A stretch of 49,132 bases of DNA from Candidatus Saccharimonadota bacterium (GCA_010014665.1 RZYF01000003.1:1-49132); one strand, 5' to 3'; shown: positions 1 through 9,507, counted from the stretch's first letter. The notes: generated by a model not told the origin, from the letters alone. Program-made: numbers and translations.

Positions 1-1
1 C

Positions 2-304
2 AAGCATGACAGCATAGAAACTAAAAGGCAAAGTAGATGCAAGATCGGGCTTACAGCCCCGACCTTACGGTCGGGGAATTACGCGCCGCGGATTAAAAAC
101 AATATCGTAAATGAATCGAAAATTAGCAATACTATAGTAGATTGTTTAAACCGCGGAGCAGACATAATCATACTAGGTTGCACACATTATCATTGGATAA
201 AACCCCTAATTGAAAGAATTGTCGGAAATAATACAGTAGTGCTTGAGCCATCGGAGGCTATTGCACGGAGAGTTCGCGCGCTAATTGATTTACCTGTTCA
301 ATAA
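2..304 (+). CDS. murI: Glutamate racemase, C-terminal part (5' end outside window)
   Basis: An open frame runs from the window edge to a TAA at 302-304. It carries the C-terminal signature of MurI: the LRSGNY segment, then ILGCTHY with the second catalytic cysteine, and a final PSEAIARRV. MurI interconverts L- and D-glutamate in the cytoplasm and supplies D-Glu to MurD, which is encoded convergently next door. About 100 residues are visible of a family usually near 260, so the first two thirds, including the first catalytic cysteine, lie outside the window. Its last 47 bp overlap the 3' end of murD on the other strand. The family assignment is firm; an intact N-terminus cannot be judged. Confidence 0.85.
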   Translation, partial: KHDSIETKRQSRCKIGLTAPTLRSGNYAPRIKNNIVNESKISNTIVDCLNRGADIIILGCTHYHWIKPLIERIVGNNTVVLEPSEAIARRVRALIDLPVQ

Positions 305-1562
305 ACTGTTCACCTCTATCGACATAATTCTTAAACATACCGAAACTTGCGCTAGCTGGGCTAAGTATTACAACATCACCTGGTTCCGCCCAAGAAGAAG
401 TAATATTTACAACTTCTGGCATACCGCTTTCGTGCGCTTCACGCACTTGTACACTGACTTCTTTACATAAATTTGCGATATATTCTCCAGTTTGTCCCAT
501 AGTAACGACTCGAGTATTTGTAGTCCTACACAAATTAATTAGTTCTGTATAATCAGCCCCTTTATCGTAACCTCCAAGAATAAGAATTTTTGGCTCGGAA
601 AAACTTTTTATCGCAGCGATCGCACTACCCGGTGTAGTCGCGATGCTATCATCAAAATATCGCACGCCCTGAATTTCTTTGACCAATTTAAGTCGATGTG
701 GCAAGCCTTTGAAATCATTGATACCCTTTTTAAAGACTTCCGGCTCGCGCGTGTATTCCCAAGTAGCAGAAATTGCCGCACAGGCATTTTCTATATTGTG
801 CTGCCCGACAAGGTGCAATTCCTTGGTATTACAAATCTCAATATCCTGAATAAAAAATTTATCCTTCTTGACATAGCACGCTCCGTCCTCCGCAACACCA
901 TAGCGACGAGGTGGTGTAGCTGTCGACGTAAAAGCCACTTGGTTTGATAGTTGATTTGTTGGGTGATAAAAACACACATCACCTATTACTTGATTGCTTC
1001 TAATATTCGATTTAGCTCCGACATATTCATCCATATCTGTATGAACGTCCTGATGATCGGGTTCAATCATTAGAACTACAGCAATGTGAGGGCTTTTTTT
1101 AATATCCCATAGCTGAAAGCTACTAAGCTCGAATACGACAATATCGGTCGATTTAATTATAGGAAGAACCTCGAGCGCTGGCGTACCAATATTCCCTACC
1201 AAATGAACGGTTTTGTCTGCGGCCCGCAAAATCGAAGCAATTAAACTGCACGTAGTACCTTTGCCTTTGGTACCAGTTACGCCAATTATCGACGTCGGGC
1301 ACTTAGTAAAAAATTCATTAGTAGCCGACCAAACTTGTTTTGCACCCTGTAATCGATCAGGGCGTAGACTGGCAGTCCTGACTACTAAATCATATTCCGA
1401 AAGGCTCTGAAAAGCCTGAGGGCCTAACACACACGAAACACCGTCGGGAACTCTTTCCAAATTTGAATTCTCGTCAAGCACTGTTACTTCGTCGCCTCTG
1501 GAATACCAATAATCAACACTCGCTCGGCCTTCTAATCCATAGCCCGCAATTGCTACTTTCAT
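258..1562 (-). CDS. murD: UDP-N-acetylmuramoylalanine--D-glutamate ligase
   Basis: This 434-residue protein has normal MurD length. The order is an N-terminal Rossmann-like UDP-binding region (GYGLEGRAS), the Mur-ligase ATP loop GVTGTKGKGTT near residue 95, the central LSSFQLW and EPDHQDVH segments, and the C-terminal FDDSIATTPGSA motif. It adds D-glutamate to UDP-MurNAc-L-Ala in cytoplasmic peptidoglycan synthesis. The start is 3 nt after the stop of the M16 peptidase gene, so it is probably the last gene of a secA - M16 - murD transcript. Its end overlaps the convergent murI end, and the two enzymes act in sequence on D-Glu. Confidence 0.95.
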   Translation of the reverse strand: MKVAIAGYGLEGRASVDYWYSRGDEVTVLDENSNLERVPDGVSCVLGPQAFQSLSEYDLVVRTASLRPDRLQGAKQVWSATNEFFTKCPTSIIGVTGTKGKGTTCSLIASILRAADKTVHLVGNIGTPALEVLPIIKSTDIVVFELSSFQLWDIKKSPHIAVVLMIEPDHQDVHTDMDEYVGAKSNIRSNQVIGDVCFYHPTNQLSNQVAFTSTATPPRRYGVAEDGACYVKKDKFFIQDIEICNTKELHLVGQHNIENACAAISATWEYTREPEVFKKGINDFKGLPHRLKLVKEIQGVRYFDDSIATTPGSAIAAIKSFSEPKILILGGYDKGADYTELINLCRTTNTRVVTMGQTGEYIANLCKEVSVQVREAHESGMPEVVNITSSWAEPGDVVILSPASASFGMFKNYVDRGEQFIEQVNQLARELSVQ

Positions 1563-1565
1563 GTC

Positions 1566-2861
1566 TTAGCCCTCCTTTGCGATACCGAACAATGGTTCAA
1601 GTTTTGACGCCAAACCACGCACGAAAGCAATTTCGCTACTGCCGTAGGCCCCAAAAGTCCAACAAGGATCTTCGAAAAATTTCCGCGCTGATTTAATAAT
1701 AGTTTCTTTTGACACAGCGTTAATTTCCTCAGGCTGGGCCATAAAATCTTCAATTTTTCCATCGAAGAAATATCTGCCGGCATACCAGCCGTTTATACGG
1801 CCAACTGTCTGTGCACCCATCTGATGACGTCCAAGTGCGTAACTTTTTGCCGCATCAAGTTCTTTATCGTCCAACTCTCCACGCAAAATAGCTGAAATTT
1901 CTTTAACTATAATATCTACAAGCGCATCTACAGTATCGATATTTGCCTGAGCTCCAAAATCCCAAGTACTAGTATGTTCGTTAGTTGATGTATCTGAAAA
2001 CATACTATAAACAACACCTTTCTTTCGTGCTGCTCCTAATATGCGTGATCGTAAAGTACCAGTCAATATATGATTCAAAAAATCCATCGAATTATCTTCT
2101 TCGTCACTCAGGCGTCGTTTAACTACATAAGTCAATCCAAAAGTCAGATTTGGCGCATCTTTACGGCGTATCAAAAATGATGGTGCACTATGTAATTCAT
2201 CAACTTCTATTGGTAGTCGCTCTCCACTCGGTAGCTCCCAACTATTTAGGATTTCTTCTAGTTTACCGTGCTCTCTATGAAAATCACCAGCTATCACAAA
2301 TCGCAAGTTATCAGCTCGATGTGTTCGCTTATAATGCTCACGAACGTCAGTAAGTGTTATATCGGGCAAAACCGCCAAACGCTCCGGATATGTTAGTATA
2401 TCCTCACCTAGTTCCTGGGAAATCTTAGGCCAGAGCAATCTTTCTGGGATATTTAGATATCCAGTTAACTCGCTCTTTACGTTACCACGCTCGCTCTCGA
2501 ATTCTTCTTCCGTAAACAATGGTTGAGTGATTGCGGCTTGTTGCAATCCTAATATACGATCCCATTCGAATTTCGCACATTCGGCCTCATAAACCATTGA
2601 GGTATTTGACGTATATGCATTGTGATATGCGCCGTTTTTAGTAAACTCAGCTTCATATTCGTGTGAATCACGACAGCGCTTATTAGCACCGAACGCCATA
2701 TGTTCCATGATATGTGCTGTTTCGTAAATACTTCGGTCTCGAACAAATCGATTACCAGCTCGAAAATGAAACTGTGTACTCATAACCTGAGCACCTGGTA
2801 CGTCTATGATAAGTCCTCTCGCTCCGTTTTTCAAGATGAGTTCTGATACGATGTGTTTCAT
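1566..2861 (-). CDS. M16 family zinc metallopeptidase (insulinase-like)
   Basis: The 431-residue protein has the inverted zinc motif HIMEH at residues 50-54. A glutamate 76 residues after the motif (E131, in the ERGNVKSE segment) fits the third ligand of the M16 HxxEH(76)E pattern. An N-terminal peptidase domain is followed by an inactive-type C-terminal domain, as in single-chain M16B/YmxG-type enzymes that act as dimers. No signal peptide is visible, so it is probably cytoplasmic. The start codon directly abuts the secA stop with no gap, and murD follows 3 nt later, so the three are likely co-transcribed. The substrate is unknown. Many bacteria carry a pair of M16 genes; only one is present here. 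Confidence 0.88.
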   Translation of the reverse strand: MKHIVSELILKNGARGLIIDVPGAQVMSTQFHFRAGNRFVRDRSIYETAHIMEHMAFGANKRCRDSHEYEAEFTKNGAYHNAYTSNTSMVYEAECAKFEWDRILGLQQAAITQPLFTEEEFESERGNVKSELTGYLNIPERLLWPKISQELGEDILTYPERLAVLPDITLTDVREHYKRTHRADNLRFVIAGDFHREHGKLEEILNSWELPSGERLPIEVDELHSAPSFLIRRKDAPNLTFGLTYVVKRRLSDEEDNSMDFLNHILTGTLRSRILGAARKKGVVYSMFSDTSTNEHTSTWDFGAQANIDTVDALVDIIVKEISAILRGELDDKELDAAKSYALGRHQMGAQTVGRINGWYAGRYFFDGKIEDFMAQPEEINAVSKETIIKSARKFFEDPCWTFGAYGSSEIAFVRGLASKLEPLFGIAKEG

Positions 2862-5486
2862 TTATCTCCTCTTGCGAGCTGCTCTGGCGCTCTTACGTTT
2901 CTTCTTAGCGGAAGCTTTTTTCTTAGCAGCTTTATCGGCTGATTGTTTTTTCTTCGTATTGAACTCATTATCTCCATGCTTAGTTGGCGCACCAACGTCA
3001 TTCACACCAGTCTCGACAGCGCTTTTAGCAGCTTCCGTAAGTTCGGACTCATATACATCATCTGTCATTTTCTTTTGATCAACAGTTTGTTTACGCACGC
3101 TAAACAAAGTACGTAAAACTTCTTGACGCAACGTACCTTGTAGACCTTCGAAAAGCTTCTGCGATTCAGAGCGATACTCTACCAATGGATCTCTCTGACC
3201 AACACTACGCCAGTGTATACCGTCACGTAAATGTTGCATATTCTCGAGATGATTCATCCAGAGTACATCTATAACTTGTAGATAAACTTCACGCTCAATC
3301 CCTCTTAGTAACTCTTCGCCAAGCTCTTTTTCTTTAATTTTATAAAGTTTTTTAGCAACTTTTTCGGCGACTTCTAGCCGTTTCTTGTCATTTTTTTCAG
3401 AACCAATTTCTAAAAGGGATTTTTCATCTATCGGCATCACAGCTAAGAAGTCATCGTTAAACTTAGGATTATTTTTCACTGATAGTAAAGTCAATTCACG
3501 AACTTTCTCGTGTAGCAAACGGCTAATTTCGCCCTCTATATCTTGGCCCTCCAAAATCTGACGACGAATTTTGTAAACAACTTTACGATGACGATTAATA
3601 ACGTTGTCATACTGAACAACATTTTTTCGAGTATCATAGCTGTATCCTTCAACACGTTTTTGTGCGTTCTCGAGAGTCCTAGATACCGCCTTGTTTTCGA
3701 TTGGCATGTCTTCGTCGACACCAAGACGATCCATCAGAGAAGCGATTTTTTCACCCTGAAAGATTCTCATGAGATCGTCTTCAGTGCTAACATAAAATTG
3801 CGACATACCTGGGTCACCCTGTCGCCCACCACGTCCACGTAACTGATTATCGATACGTCTTGCCTCATGCCGTTCGCTTCCTAAAACAACTAAACCACCC
3901 AACTCACGAGTCTCTTGAGTCAAAACTATATCAGTACCACGACCAGCAATGTTTGTAGCTAGAGTAACAGCACCTCGTTCGCCGGCTTTAGCGATTATAG
4001 AAGCTTCACGTTCGTTGTTTTTGGCATTCAAAAGTTCGTGAGGTACGCTTGCCTTTTTAAGTTCAGTCGAAATTAGCTCGTTCTTAGCAATCGAAGCTGA
4101 TCCAATAAGGACTGGTCTACCTTGCTCATAAAGTTGTTTTACATCTCCTACCAAAGATGTTATCTTGCCTTTTTCGGTTTTAAATATTTTATCCGTTTTG
4201 TCTTCACGTACCATGGGTCTATTCGGCGGAACTTGAACAACATCAAGACCATAGATCTGCTGAAACTCCTCGGCTTCGGTATACGCCGTACCGGTCATAC
4301 CAGACAATTTGTCATATATACGAAAATAATTCTGAAACGATATAGTGGCAAGAGTCATACTCTCTTGAAGAACTGGTACGAATTCCTTTGCCTCTATAGC
4401 CTGATGTAAACCTTCGTTATAACGACGACCATGCATGAGACGACCGGTGAACTCGTCAACAATTATAACTTCGTTGTCGACATTGACAACGTAGTCTTTG
4501 TCACGACGAAATAGAGTTTCAGCTCGAAGCGCTTGGTCCATATGATAAACACTCCGTACGTGATCTGGACTATATAAATTTTTAATTCCTAGCAGTCTCT
4601 CTACCAGATCAACGCCTTCATCTGTCAAAGCTACACTTTTACGCTTCTCGTCAAGTGTATAATGTTCAGGTTTCAAACTCGATGCAATTTTAGCAAATTT
4701 AATATAGTTTTCAGGGTTTTCAGCAGCCGGAGCCGATATTATAAGAGGTGTCCTAGCTTCATCAATTAAGATAGAGTCAACTTCGTCTACGATCGCAAAA
4801 TTCAGATCACGTTGTCGCAATAAATCTACATCGTTAACCATGTTATCCCGGAGATAGTCAAAACCAAATTCGTTATTTGTGCCATAAGTTATATCGGCGG
4901 CGTAAGCTTCCTTACGTGAGCAAGGTTTGAGGAGTTTCATTCGCGGATCATCATGGTCTGGATTATCGAATTTTGGGTCAAATATAAAAGACTGGTCGTT
5001 TATGATACAACCAACGCTAAGCCCTAGGAAATTATGTATCTGCCCCATCCAACCAGTGTCACGCTGGGCAAGATAGTCGTTGACTGTCACAATATGCACA
5101 CCCTTGCCGGAAAGTGCGTTCAGAAAGCTAGGCAAAGTAGCCATTAGGGTCTTACCTTCACCCGTCTTAAGTTCAGCTACGTTACCTTCATGTAGCACCA
5201 TACCGCCCATCAACTGCACGTCAAAATGTCGCATACCTAGCACACGATCAGAGGCTTCACGAACTAAGGCAAAAGTTTCTGGTAGTATATCGTCTAAAGT
5301 GGTTTTTTTGTTATCAAGTTTTTTGCGTAAAATTTCAGTCTGTTTCTTCAACTCAGCTTTCGACATCTTGTGATATTTATTTGATAGCTTGTTGATATCG
5401 ATTACACGCTTTTCAAGTCGTTTAAGAGTCCGCTTTTGCGGGTCACCAAATACTTTTATCAACGCTTTCTGTCGGCTTACTACCAT
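2862..5486 (-). CDS. secA: Preprotein translocase ATPase SecA
   Basis: The 874-residue protein has the full SecA core: Walker A TGEGKT at 108-113, TVNDYLAQRD, the DEVDSILIDEARTP Walker B region, the GMTGTA segment, the ATNIAGRGTDI and RQGDPG helicase motifs, and the WMNHL segment of the helical scaffold. It drives Sec-dependent export at the membrane. The C-terminus ends in a roughly 40-residue Lys/Arg/Ala tail instead of the usual CxC...CH zinc motif, so SecB binding through that element is not expected. It is transcribed from its own promoter (5544-5571), with a ribosome site of the GGGGAG type about 10 nt upstream of ATG. It heads the secA - M16 - murD block. Confidence 0.97.
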   Translation of the reverse strand: MVVSRQKALIKVFGDPQKRTLKRLEKRVIDINKLSNKYHKMSKAELKKQTEILRKKLDNKKTTLDDILPETFALVREASDRVLGMRHFDVQLMGGMVLHEGNVAELKTGEGKTLMATLPSFLNALSGKGVHIVTVNDYLAQRDTGWMGQIHNFLGLSVGCIINDQSFIFDPKFDNPDHDDPRMKLLKPCSRKEAYAADITYGTNNEFGFDYLRDNMVNDVDLLRQRDLNFAIVDEVDSILIDEARTPLIISAPAAENPENYIKFAKIASSLKPEHYTLDEKRKSVALTDEGVDLVERLLGIKNLYSPDHVRSVYHMDQALRAETLFRRDKDYVVNVDNEVIIVDEFTGRLMHGRRYNEGLHQAIEAKEFVPVLQESMTLATISFQNYFRIYDKLSGMTGTAYTEAEEFQQIYGLDVVQVPPNRPMVREDKTDKIFKTEKGKITSLVGDVKQLYEQGRPVLIGSASIAKNELISTELKKASVPHELLNAKNNEREASIIAKAGERGAVTLATNIAGRGTDIVLTQETRELGGLVVLGSERHEARRIDNQLRGRGGRQGDPGMSQFYVSTEDDLMRIFQGEKIASLMDRLGVDEDMPIENKAVSRTLENAQKRVEGYSYDTRKNVVQYDNVINRHRKVVYKIRRQILEGQDIEGEISRLLHEKVRELTLLSVKNNPKFNDDFLAVMPIDEKSLLEIGSEKNDKKRLEVAEKVAKKLYKIKEKELGEELLRGIEREVYLQVIDVLWMNHLENMQHLRDGIHWRSVGQRDPLVEYRSESQKLFEGLQGTLRQEVLRTLFSVRKQTVDQKKMTDDVYESELTEAAKSAVETGVNDVGAPTKHGDNEFNTKKKQSADKAAKKKASAKKKRKSARAARKRR

Positions 5487-5543
5487 GTTTTCTTATCTCC
5501 CCTTGTTTATCAGACGCAAGTTTTCTCGTAATTACCTCATAAG

Positions 5544-5571
5544 ATTATACTCTGTTATAGACTATTATCAA
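5544..5571 (-). promoter_or_regulatory. Promoter of secA
   Basis: On the minus strand a TTGATA -35 (5566-5571) is followed by a 16-bp spacer and a perfect TATAAT (5544-5549). The implied leader is about 50 nt and contains a purine-rich ribosome site, unlike the leaderless arrangements elsewhere in the window. Confidence 0.65.
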
Positions 5572-5615
5572 AACTATTTCGCAACAAATTTTTAATACAT
5601 CCAGAGATATTAAAC

Positions 5616-6854
5616 CTATACACTTAGTAGCTTGAAAAGCGTTGGCTCATCAATTAGTTGACTTTCACTCTTGCTTCTTGATTTATACTCCAGCTTACCT
5701 GCTTCTAAAGTTTTAGGTGATACAACAACCCTATGCGGTATACCTATCAGATCGGCGTCGGCAAACTTCTCACCTGGACGCATATCTCGATCGTCCCAAA
5801 TTGTTTCTATACCGGCTTGCTGCAGCTTGTTGTATAGCTCATTCACTTGGTTTTCAACATCACCAATCTGAACCAAATATACTCTGGCCGGCGCGATGTT
5901 ATTTGGCCAGACTAAGCCATGCTCGTCTGAAAATTTTTCAGCAATCACACCCATGACGCGAGTAATCCCTATACCATACGAACCAAGATAAGCTGGATTT
6001 TGGGTACCAGCCTGGTCGGTAAAGTACAGCCCCATTTCTTCGCTTTTCTGAGTACCAAAGTTAAATATATTCCCTACTTCGGCCGTCTTGATAGGCTCAA
6101 GATCTTTTTTGTCCAGACCTAGTTCTTCAATAGCTTCATCCAACACCTCTTCATTGACAGCAATATTCTTCCCACGATGTAGATAAATCACATCTTCTCC
6201 AGCATCACAGATCGTTTGAAATTCATGACTGAATTTGGTAAATGCCCCGCCACTTGCAAATGTCATGTAAGTATCGTCACCGATACCTAAGCGATCATAG
6301 GTTCGTTCATAGGCTTGAATAACCTTATCGTAATAGCCAGCTAAATCTTCAGTATTAGCATGAAAACTATACATATCTTTCATAATAAATTCTCGGCCTC
6401 GCATGATACCACTTTTTGCCCGTAATTCGTTACGCATTTTTGTCTGAAATTGATAAACACTAACCGGCAAATCCTTATAGCTTTGTATGTATTGTTGCAT
6501 CATTTCAATAATCGGCTCTTCATGAGTCCAGCCAAAACCTACATCGGTACCATCTTGCAGTTTTGATTTAAACCAAACGTCCACTTTTTCGTCACTCCAA
6601 CGCCCAGACTTTTCCCAAACCGCCTTGTTTTGTAAACTTGTCATGATTATCTCTTGACTATCAATTACGTTCATTTCTTCTCGAACGATCTGTTTTATCT
6701 TTTCTAGTACCCTAATACCTAAAGGTAGGTAAGCGTAAGCCCCGGCCATTTCTTTGTAGACAAAACCAGCCCGAATTAATAATTGAGCATTCAAAGCTAC
6801 CTCATCTGCCGGTGCCTCGCGTAATGTCTTCGTAAAATTATGTGAAAGTCTCAT
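5616..6854 (-). CDS. proS: Prolyl-tRNA synthetase, short form without editing insert
   Basis: A class II synthetase of 412 residues. The N-terminal half shows motif 1 (AYAYLPLG), the WTHEEP segment and motif 2 (RGREFIMKDMYSFH). Motif 3 lies in GSYGIGITRVMG and an anticodon-binding domain ends the protein. Bacterial ProRS is usually about 570 residues because a roughly 180-residue INS editing domain lies between motifs 2 and 3. Here that span is only about 70-80 residues, so the post-transfer editing site for Ala-tRNA(Pro) is missing, as in alphaproteobacterial and mitochondrial short forms. It is the last gene of the frr - uppS - rseP - CPBP - proS block, 5 nt after the CPBP gene. Confidence 0.93.
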   Translation of the reverse strand: MRLSHNFTKTLREAPADEVALNAQLLIRAGFVYKEMAGAYAYLPLGIRVLEKIKQIVREEMNVIDSQEIIMTSLQNKAVWEKSGRWSDEKVDVWFKSKLQDGTDVGFGWTHEEPIIEMMQQYIQSYKDLPVSVYQFQTKMRNELRAKSGIMRGREFIMKDMYSFHANTEDLAGYYDKVIQAYERTYDRLGIGDDTYMTFASGGAFTKFSHEFQTICDAGEDVIYLHRGKNIAVNEEVLDEAIEELGLDKKDLEPIKTAEVGNIFNFGTQKSEEMGLYFTDQAGTQNPAYLGSYGIGITRVMGVIAEKFSDEHGLVWPNNIAPARVYLVQIGDVENQVNELYNKLQQAGIETIWDDRDMRPGEKFADADLIGIPHRVVVSPKTLEAGKLEYKSRSKSESQLIDEPTLFKLLSV

Positions 6855-6859
6855 GCTAA

Positions 6860-7627
6860 CTATTGTAATAGATTAAGGCCGTAAATCGGAATAATAAATA
6901 ACATTATGTAGGCAAATCCATTTTGAAAGACATGCATCATAATTGTCGGGTACACACTATCGAACTTCTCGCGAAGCAGACACATGAGAACACTAAGTAG
7001 TCCCACAACTATCGCTACATTAGCCTGACCATGCACTACCCCGAAGAACACACTAGTTAAAACCATAGATATTATCACTCCGTTATATTTTCTGAGACGT
7101 CCGTACAAATAGCCTCGAAATATCAATTCTTCAAATACCGGCGCTAGTACCACCAACAAGACAAAAGCCGCCACGTACTCATACCAATAAGATAATTCGT
7201 TAAACGACAATTCTTGTTCTTGTGCTAAATCTAGGTTAGGTATCTGGATTACCGAAAGAACTAACACTACGAGTATGGTTATTCCTATAAATAAACCTTG
7301 ATAAAAAAGCGCCCACAGTAACATCTGAAAGCGAATCGGACGTTTCAGACCTAATTTCTGTAATATCTCAACAAAAGAATTTCTCTGAATCAGTAAAGGT
7401 AAAATAGTTAAGAAAAATGCAATACTATAGATAACCACAGAAAAAGCCAGTGCACCTATGGGCGAACTTATCCAGTAGATAAAATCTTCTGGAGCAAACA
7501 AACTAACAGCATTACCGATAGCAAACATCCCAACAACAATTAACGCAAAACTAACCCACAAGAGATAGGTTAGCGTCATTGCAAACCGTTTACTTATTTT
7601 TTTTAATGGCACCTGTTTTCGAGTCAT
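6860..7627 (-). CDS. CPBP family intramembrane metalloprotease (CAAX-type)
   Basis: A polytopic membrane protein of 255 residues. It has the ABI/CPBP hallmarks EELIFRGYLYGRL (EExxxR) and a later FFGVVHG (FxxxH) inside membrane helices. The family includes glutamate-dependent intramembrane proteases, and bacterial members are often linked to membrane maturation or immunity. The first residues are basic and cytoplasmic, followed by about seven to eight hydrophobic segments. The start overlaps the rseP stop by 4 nt (ATGA), indicating translational coupling, and the gene lies directly upstream of proS. The specific substrate cannot be inferred. Confidence 0.87.
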   Translation of the reverse strand: MTRKQVPLKKISKRFAMTLTYLLWVSFALIVVGMFAIGNAVSLFAPEDFIYWISSPIGALAFSVVIYSIAFFLTILPLLIQRNSFVEILQKLGLKRPIRFQMLLWALFYQGLFIGITILVVLVLSVIQIPNLDLAQEQELSFNELSYWYEYVAAFVLLVVLAPVFEELIFRGYLYGRLRKYNGVIISMVLTSVFFGVVHGQANVAIVVGLLSVLMCLLREKFDSVYPTIMMHVFQNGFAYIMLFIIPIYGLNLLQ

Positions 7628-8814
7628 ACCAACTTGGTTACATCCGAGATTGTCACTAGTATAATTAGCCCAAACAGGATCAGCATACCGGTGCCATTAA
7701 TTTTTTCTTCTTGATCTTTCGAAAGTGGTTTGTTCAATATCTTACGATAAATCAAAGTCACAAACCAACGGCCACCATCAAGTCCTGGTATTGGTAATAT
7801 ATTTATAACTGCCAACGTTAATGACACTAAAGCTGTGGTCAATATCAAGCTCGAAATACCGGCTTCACGGGCCGAAGGAAATAGAATTCCTAAAAGTGCT
7901 ATAGGGCCACCAACACTATCACCAACCTTGCCTATCTCTACATTACCCTTCTCTCTAGTTTGAGAATTTAAGCTGATACTATTCACCAAACCAGTTACGA
8001 AGTTCGCAAAAGTGTCACCCAAGCTAGACAAAGTAAACGTCGTTAGCTGCCCAGTCATAACCACACCAACGATTGGCGCAGACCAACTAGATCGATAAGT
8101 CGTTGGCTTTTCCTGAAACATCATAACACCTAAATAACCTTTTTTATCTGAATTATCAGAACGTATTGCCACAGGGGTTATATTCGACTGACCATCTCTG
8201 ATAAATTCTATTTCAACAATTTTTCCGGCGTTATCCAGAGAAATCTGCGATACATCAGACGGAGATAGCACGTCTAATCCAGCAATTTTAACAACCTGAT
8301 CACCCTGTTTTAAACCAGCTTTTTGAGCTGGTAGATTAGGACCGACCTCAGCCAACTTCACAGGTATTGCATTTATAACAACGTCATTCTGAACAATAAA
8401 TTGATTCGGTATTAACTTCGGTAAGCCACTCGTAAAAGCCATGATAGAAAACAAACCTGCAGCAATCAACCAGTTCATAAGAACGCCTGCTAGTAATATC
8501 TTTGTTTTTGACCAAAAACTGACAGAACCATAATCACCCTTACTGGTCGCGGAATCATTTTCGCCTTGCAACTTAACAAAACCACCAAGTGGCAACCAGT
8601 TTAGACTGAAGAGAACATTTTTGCCTAATATACTGTTTTTGATCTTTTTACCCCAAGCAAACGGCGGAAATCCTATGCCAAATTCTTCAACCACAACGCC
8701 GTTACGTCGAGCCACGATCCCATGGCCTAGCTCATGCACTGCAACTAATACAACTAGTATGATAAGCCCGATAACGACCGATAAAGCAAAATTAAGCACT
8801 CCTAAAATATCCAC
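7624..8814 (-). CDS. rseP: Site-2 membrane zinc protease (RseP/RasP-like)
   Basis: This 396-residue M50 protease has the HExxH motif (HELGHGIVA) in the first membrane helix, a central PDZ domain with the GLKQGDQVVKIAG core, and the C-terminal LDGGRW zinc-ligand motif preceded by NILPIPG. Members cleave transmembrane helices after a first cut, releasing regulators or removing signal-peptide remnants. It sits between uppS and the CPBP protease, the classic frr-uppS-rseP neighbourhood but without cdsA or dxr. It starts 3 nt after the uppS stop and overlaps the next gene by 4 nt. No anti-sigma partner is visible in the window. Confidence 0.93.
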   Translation of the reverse strand: MDILGVLNFALSVVIGLIILVVLVAVHELGHGIVARRNGVVVEEFGIGFPPFAWGKKIKNSILGKNVLFSLNWLPLGGFVKLQGENDSATSKGDYGSVSFWSKTKILLAGVLMNWLIAAGLFSIMAFTSGLPKLIPNQFIVQNDVVINAIPVKLAEVGPNLPAQKAGLKQGDQVVKIAGLDVLSPSDVSQISLDNAGKIVEIEFIRDGQSNITPVAIRSDNSDKKGYLGVMMFQEKPTTYRSSWSAPIVGVVMTGQLTTFTLSSLGDTFANFVTGLVNSISLNSQTREKGNVEIGKVGDSVGGPIALLGILFPSAREAGISSLILTTALVSLTLAVINILPIPGLDGGRWFVTLIYRKILNKPLSKDQEEKINGTGMLILFGLIILVTISDVTKLV

Positions 8815-8817
8815 CGT

Positions 8818-9507
8818 CTAGCCTCCAAATCTTCTTGAGCGATTATTATATTCTTCTAGTATAGCAGTGACATCTTCGGGTCGCATGTCGGGCCAATATT
8901 TTTCGAGAAAAATAAATTCGCTATAAGCACTCCTCCAAAGCATAAAATTACTCAGCCGCTGTTCTCCGCTGGTTCGAACTATCAAATCACATGGTGGCAC
9001 TTCAGGATGATCTAAATATTGTGCAAATTTCTTTTCGTCGATTTCACTCGGTTTCACACCCTGTTCTAGGATCCGTTGCGTTGCCCGGACTATCTCTTGC
9101 TGGCCGCCGTAGTTAAAGCAAACAGCCAAAGTAGCCCTGTCACCTTTCGCAGAACTTGCCTCGACTTGATCGATCATTTTGAGAATATCGTCTGGTAGTT
9201 GATCTTTAATACCCAAAACAACCAGTTTATAGCCTTTTTTTTCGAGTTCTTTTAATTCTCGTGTAAAAAGCCGCCTGATTAGATTCATCACCGCCTGTAC
9301 TTCTTCTTTAGCGCGGTTCCAGTTTTCGGTAGACCAACTGTAAAACGAAATATATTTCACTCCTGCATCGGCCGTTGCATCTATAACGTCTCTTAGCGCC
9401 TCGTAACCAGCCATATGTCCTTCATATACAGGTAGGCCGTGTTGTTTTGCCCAGCGACGGTTACCGTCTAATATATAGCCAACATGAGTCGGAATTTTTC
9501 CAGACAT
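8818..9507 (-). CDS. uppS: Isoprenyl transferase (undecaprenyl diphosphate synthase)
   Basis: The cis-prenyltransferase signatures are clear in 229 residues: ILDGNRRWAK (with the catalytic Asp) near the N-terminus, GHMAGYEAL, FSTEN-like YSWSTENWNR, and the C-terminal DLIVRTSGEQRLSNF and SAYSEFIF. It condenses isopentenyl diphosphate onto farnesyl diphosphate, giving the C55 lipid carrier for peptidoglycan and wall polymers. The gene overlaps the frr stop by one base (TAATG). The usual cdsA and dxr that follow uppS in many bacteria are missing, and rseP follows directly. Confidence 0.95.
   Translation of the reverse strand: MSGKIPTHVGYILDGNRRWAKQHGLPVYEGHMAGYEALRDVIDATADAGVKYISFYSWSTENWNRAKEEVQAVMNLIRRLFTRELKELEKKGYKLVVLGIKDQLPDDILKMIDQVEASSAKGDRATLAVCFNYGGQQEIVRATQRILEQGVKPSEIDEKKFAQYLDHPEVPPCDLIVRTSGEQRLSNFMLWRSAYSEFIFLEKYWPDMRPEDVTAILEEYNNRSRRFGG

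Noticed and set aside
57-76. Perfect 8-bp palindrome CCCCGACC-TTAC-GGTCGGGG, possible terminator or REP element
   Set aside because: It lies inside the murI frame and encodes the conserved APTLRSGNY region. No T-run follows, so there is no reason to call it a separate element.
791-982. Minus-strand 63-codon frame inside murD
   Set aside because: It overlaps murD in another frame, has no ribosome site and no protein-like motif.
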